Assembly: GCA_009760855.2 (NCBI GenBank)
Contig: WPIO01000037.1
Span: 786,001 to 850,000, forward strand
Direction of reading: 5' to 3'
Length of the DNA stretch: 64,000 nt
Origin: Cristatella mucedo
Taxonomy: Eukaryota; Bryozoa; Phylactolaemata; Cristatellidae
The translations under genes and the position numbers were made by a program. Numbering within the stretch: the stretch's first letter is position 1; every line of letters starts with the position of its first letter. This document shows, piece after piece, positions 61,291 through 64,000 of this stretch. The notes beneath the pieces were generated by a model. That model was not told where the DNA came from, did no database searches, and saw only the letters and a program-made list of their open reading frames with translations.

Positions 61291-62594
61291 TGACCTGCAG
61301 GCCTATCAGGTTGCCCCCCCCCCCCGCTGCGAGCCAAACGCCACTGCGAACCTCGAGCAGCACAGCGGAGTGGACCGGTAAGTTAAGATCGGACGGTCAA
61401 GATATATTTTTTCTGACAGGAAAATCAGCATCTTTGATGTGTCGCATTAGCAGCTCAGTTCACACTTCACCTCGGTGAAAGTCGCCGAAAGCAGAGAGTA
61501 CTGCGTACGCAGAAAGCAGAGCAGTGCGAAAGCAGAGCAGTGCGTACGCAGCGAGCACCGGAGAGCGAGCGGCCGAAGAGCCGCCACAGCTAACTGCTGC
61601 CGCCGCAGCGTTCCGGCGTCTGGCCGGGTGGATTCGTATAAAGTAAGGCAACACGCAAAGACAATTGGCATACGACTTCCTTTTTAAATGCTGGATACGA
61701 GAGATCGCGCTAGCAAGCCTTTTTATCGCATGTTCGCCGCGTTTCGCACGCGGCGCCTCGCTCGCTACGAAGAGCGTGTGCTCCATCGGCTCCGGCTCTG
61801 ATGCCGCACGCATCGACGTCGCCGCCTATTCACCTCGGCGCGAACAGAATTGATACGCCCGCGACGGCAGCTGCGGCGCGCGAAGCCTGCACGCGCCGCC
61901 TTGCGCGTCGTCGTCTGCTCGGCAACTTCGCAAAGGATTCGCTCGGCCAGCCTAGTGGGAGCGCCGGCGGTGAGGCTCATGAGTGCACCCTGCCGCGCTC
62001 GCGCGCGGCCGCAGAAGCGTCAGCTGACGCGCGCGCTAGGGGCGTGTCACGTGAGCAATGCGCTCCATTGAACCTGCCTGCATCGCGCTGAGGAGGGAGC
62101 TGCGCCGGACCACACAGCGGCAACCCAACATGGTGGTGCCAGCCCCCACGCGGCGGCGGCGGCCGCGCTGCTAGCTCTAGAAGCGTCGATTTTGCCCATT
62201 GCTTGCGCTTTCGCTTTTCTTGCCGAGACCTCTCTGCGCCATGCGGTCGCTCACGTGCGTGGCACGGCTGCCTGGCGATCGTCGCCAGCGTTCTTCTGAG
62301 GCTCAACCCTCTAGCGCTAAGTCCGGCGGCCGATCGAAGATATGATACTCGTGAATATCTCTCAATCTCCCTGCCGGGCGGGCTCGTTTGAGTCTCGCGG
62401 TGTGCAGCATAAGTCCGTATCCATTCACTAACCATCGGCCTAGTTAACTCAGCGGCTATCGAAATGCTGCGATTAAATCTGCAAGTGATAGCGTGAACCG
62501 GGCTTTAGCGGGGTTCGCCTTTCGACAAAATCTCGCCTACCAACTGCAGTGGTGGTCAGGCTAGGTGTCAGTGCATAGCCACACTAAGCCAGGT
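61291..62594. other. CpG-rich stretch; no gene seen
   Basis: A C12 run at 61314, repeated GAAAGCAGAGCAGTGCG units (61512-61550), and a CpG-rich part (61,740-62,300) containing CACGTG-type motifs. No convincing exon. Confidence 0.4.
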
Positions 62595-62621
62595 TTATGT
62601 ATAAACATAAATATATACATA

Positions 62622-62777
62622 TAATTCATTTGCATATCGCCCTAAGAGAACTTAATCTCTATTCCGGTGCTTCACGCATGCCACAACGCTCGAGCCCACG
62701 ACCTTGGCCATAAAATACTTTCACCTTGACCTTGGAAGGGCGAGCACCTTAACCGCTAGGCCAAACCAGCTCGATTA
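62622..62777 (-). mobile_element. SINE-A copy with short AT tail
   Basis: In reverse: CGAGCTGGTTTGGCCTAGCG head, B-box GTGGGCTCGAGC, tail agagattaagttctcttagg and a degenerate AT stretch (62595-62621). A duplicated piece (accttggcc.../accttgacc) lies in the head. Confidence 0.8.
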
Positions 62778-62796
62778 AGCCGCGTTTATACGGTAA

Positions 62797-63314
62797 GTCT
62801 TGCTTCCTTCCTGCTTCTGTCCTACTTAAGTCTTTGTGAGTATGTCACAATTAATAGGGGCTATCCAAGACTTAACGAAGACCCAATGAAGACACAGCGA
62901 GCCAAACGAGGTTCTACTTTTTGGCCAAGACTCGGGCAAGACTTAGCAAACGACCAATCGTAAGCCCTATCGAGGGCACGCCTTTTTCATCACTTTAAAA
63001 AGCACTGCGGATAACGAGCAATTCGGTTGCTCGACGCGCTTCCCATGCTTGTACGCAGCCGAGTAAACGTCAGCACCTTTCTTTTTTGCATCTTCTGTGC
63101 TTGTTCAAGCAAGTCGCACACAGCGGCAGCCAACTTCAATTCCCCGGAGGTGCATTTCGGAGGGCCATTTCCCACCTCCCCAACAAAGGCAATTTTCCCG
63201 GGATCACCCGGGATGCAGAGCGAGTAGGAAGCAAGACTTGGAGGAAGACTGGCAGTGCAAATTTCCTTCAAGAAGGAACGCCGAAGTAGGACAGAAACGG
63301 GTAGGAAGCAAGAC
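62797..63314. mobile_element. TIR element with TAA target duplication (PIF/Harbinger-like MITE)
   Basis: TIRs 62797-62827 and 63284-63314 match at 28 of 31 positions (start GTCTTGCTTCCT). TAA flanks both sides (62794-62796, 63315-63317), the 3-bp duplication typical of PIF/Harbinger. A further partial TIR copy lies near 63229-63240. The interior (518 bp total) has a 93-residue minus frame without known motifs. Confidence 0.75.
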
Positions 63315-63317
63315 TAA

Positions 63318-64000
63318 CGATTCACGTCCTTGACCGCGTCAGCAATGCCATCGGCTCTCCTTTGCCCTTTACGCCATTGACGTCGGTTTTGAATTATTCC
63401 TACTTCAAGGAACTCTAGTCGCCGCGCAGGCGGTCCGGCTTCAGCGTCGAAAACCAATGGCTGCACGTGCGTCCGTCGTCGTCGAAGGGAAGCGCCGATC
63501 AAGCCGCCGAGAGCGCGGCTGCTTTTTCGCGAAGCTGCGCCCTCTGCAGGCTCAGCCTCACTGAGGCCATCCTGCTATTTGTCGAGCTGCCTGGCAAGGG
63601 TGATACAGGGTCACGGTACGAGCCCTCCGTTAAATCGCATCGTACGCTGAGCGGTAAGTGTAGTTTAAAAGTGCCATTCACGCTGTCATATTTCGCGATT
63701 CCAGGATCGCTACGGCATTCACCGACACTCGAATAGGAACGACTGGCGGCGGGTGAAGGCGAAGGAGAGCGCGATCACTACCGACAGGTGCGCGCGTGCA
63801 TGCGCGCGACCTTACGCAGGGCGCGGATGCTGCGGGCAGGCGGCAGCTGAACGGGCGACGAGCCCAACATTGCACTGGTGCGTTCTCATGTGGCCAGTGA
63901 GATCACCGCGGTTGGCTACCGCGCCGATGTAACTACGTACGTGTGTAAGTATCGCTGGCTACAAGCATACGAGTATTAAAGAGTGTCACCAAAGAGGTCG
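63318..64000. other. No gene seen
   Basis: Short frames only; no repeat family recognised. Confidence 0.45.

Noticed and set aside
62990-63271. 93-residue minus-strand protein
   Set aside because: It lies inside a TIR element and has no recognisable motif; not called as a gene.

Overview
This window looks like nuclear DNA of a metazoan, most likely a marine invertebrate. A non-bilaterian such as a sponge is possible, but that is an inference. The reasons are a multi-exon gene with consensus GT-AG splice sites, short introns (138-470 nt within the coding part), collagen and calcium-binding-EGF-like domains, many non-LTR retrotransposon fragments, tRNA-derived SINEs, and very dense simple repeats. 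There are no operons or ribosome-binding sites, and I see no rRNA, functional tRNA or CRISPR.

One protein-coding gene is well supported. It lies on the minus strand from 26121 down to 11056. I could join 12 coding exons by hand into one open frame of 12,198 nt (4,065 residues plus stop). All 11 introns are GT-AG and phase 1. The product has a signal peptide (exon 1), a short Trp/Ser and Pro-Ala repeat stretch, a collagen helix of about 1,194 Gly-X-Y triplets with one 5-residue imperfection, several EGF-like and cysteine-rich modules, one transmembrane helix, and a 22-residue basic cytoplasmic tail. It would be a very long type I membrane-anchored collagen, with a triple helix of about 1 micrometre. 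A plausible core promoter (TATA plus initiator at 27427-27393), a 5'-UTR exon and a 5'-UTR intron lie upstream in CpG-rich DNA.

Left flank (1-11,000): SINE pieces, a long TC array, and a LINE carrying a nested 1.7-kb LTR element with only a gag-like frame and 5-bp target duplications. It also holds a second LINE family in reverse, a possible TIR-bounded element, and a SINE split by a later LINE insertion. Right flank (27,400-64,000): CpG-rich DNA with palindromes, long AT, CAG, CACG and CA arrays, scattered SINEs of two tRNA-headed families, degraded LINE copies, two short TIR elements with clear target duplications (37.9 kb and 62.8-63.3 kb), several minisatellites, and long stretches in which I see no gene.

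The parts do not form a pathway. The biology lies in the single giant collagen gene. The rest is repeat-rich intergenic DNA whose nested insertions record a relative chronology.
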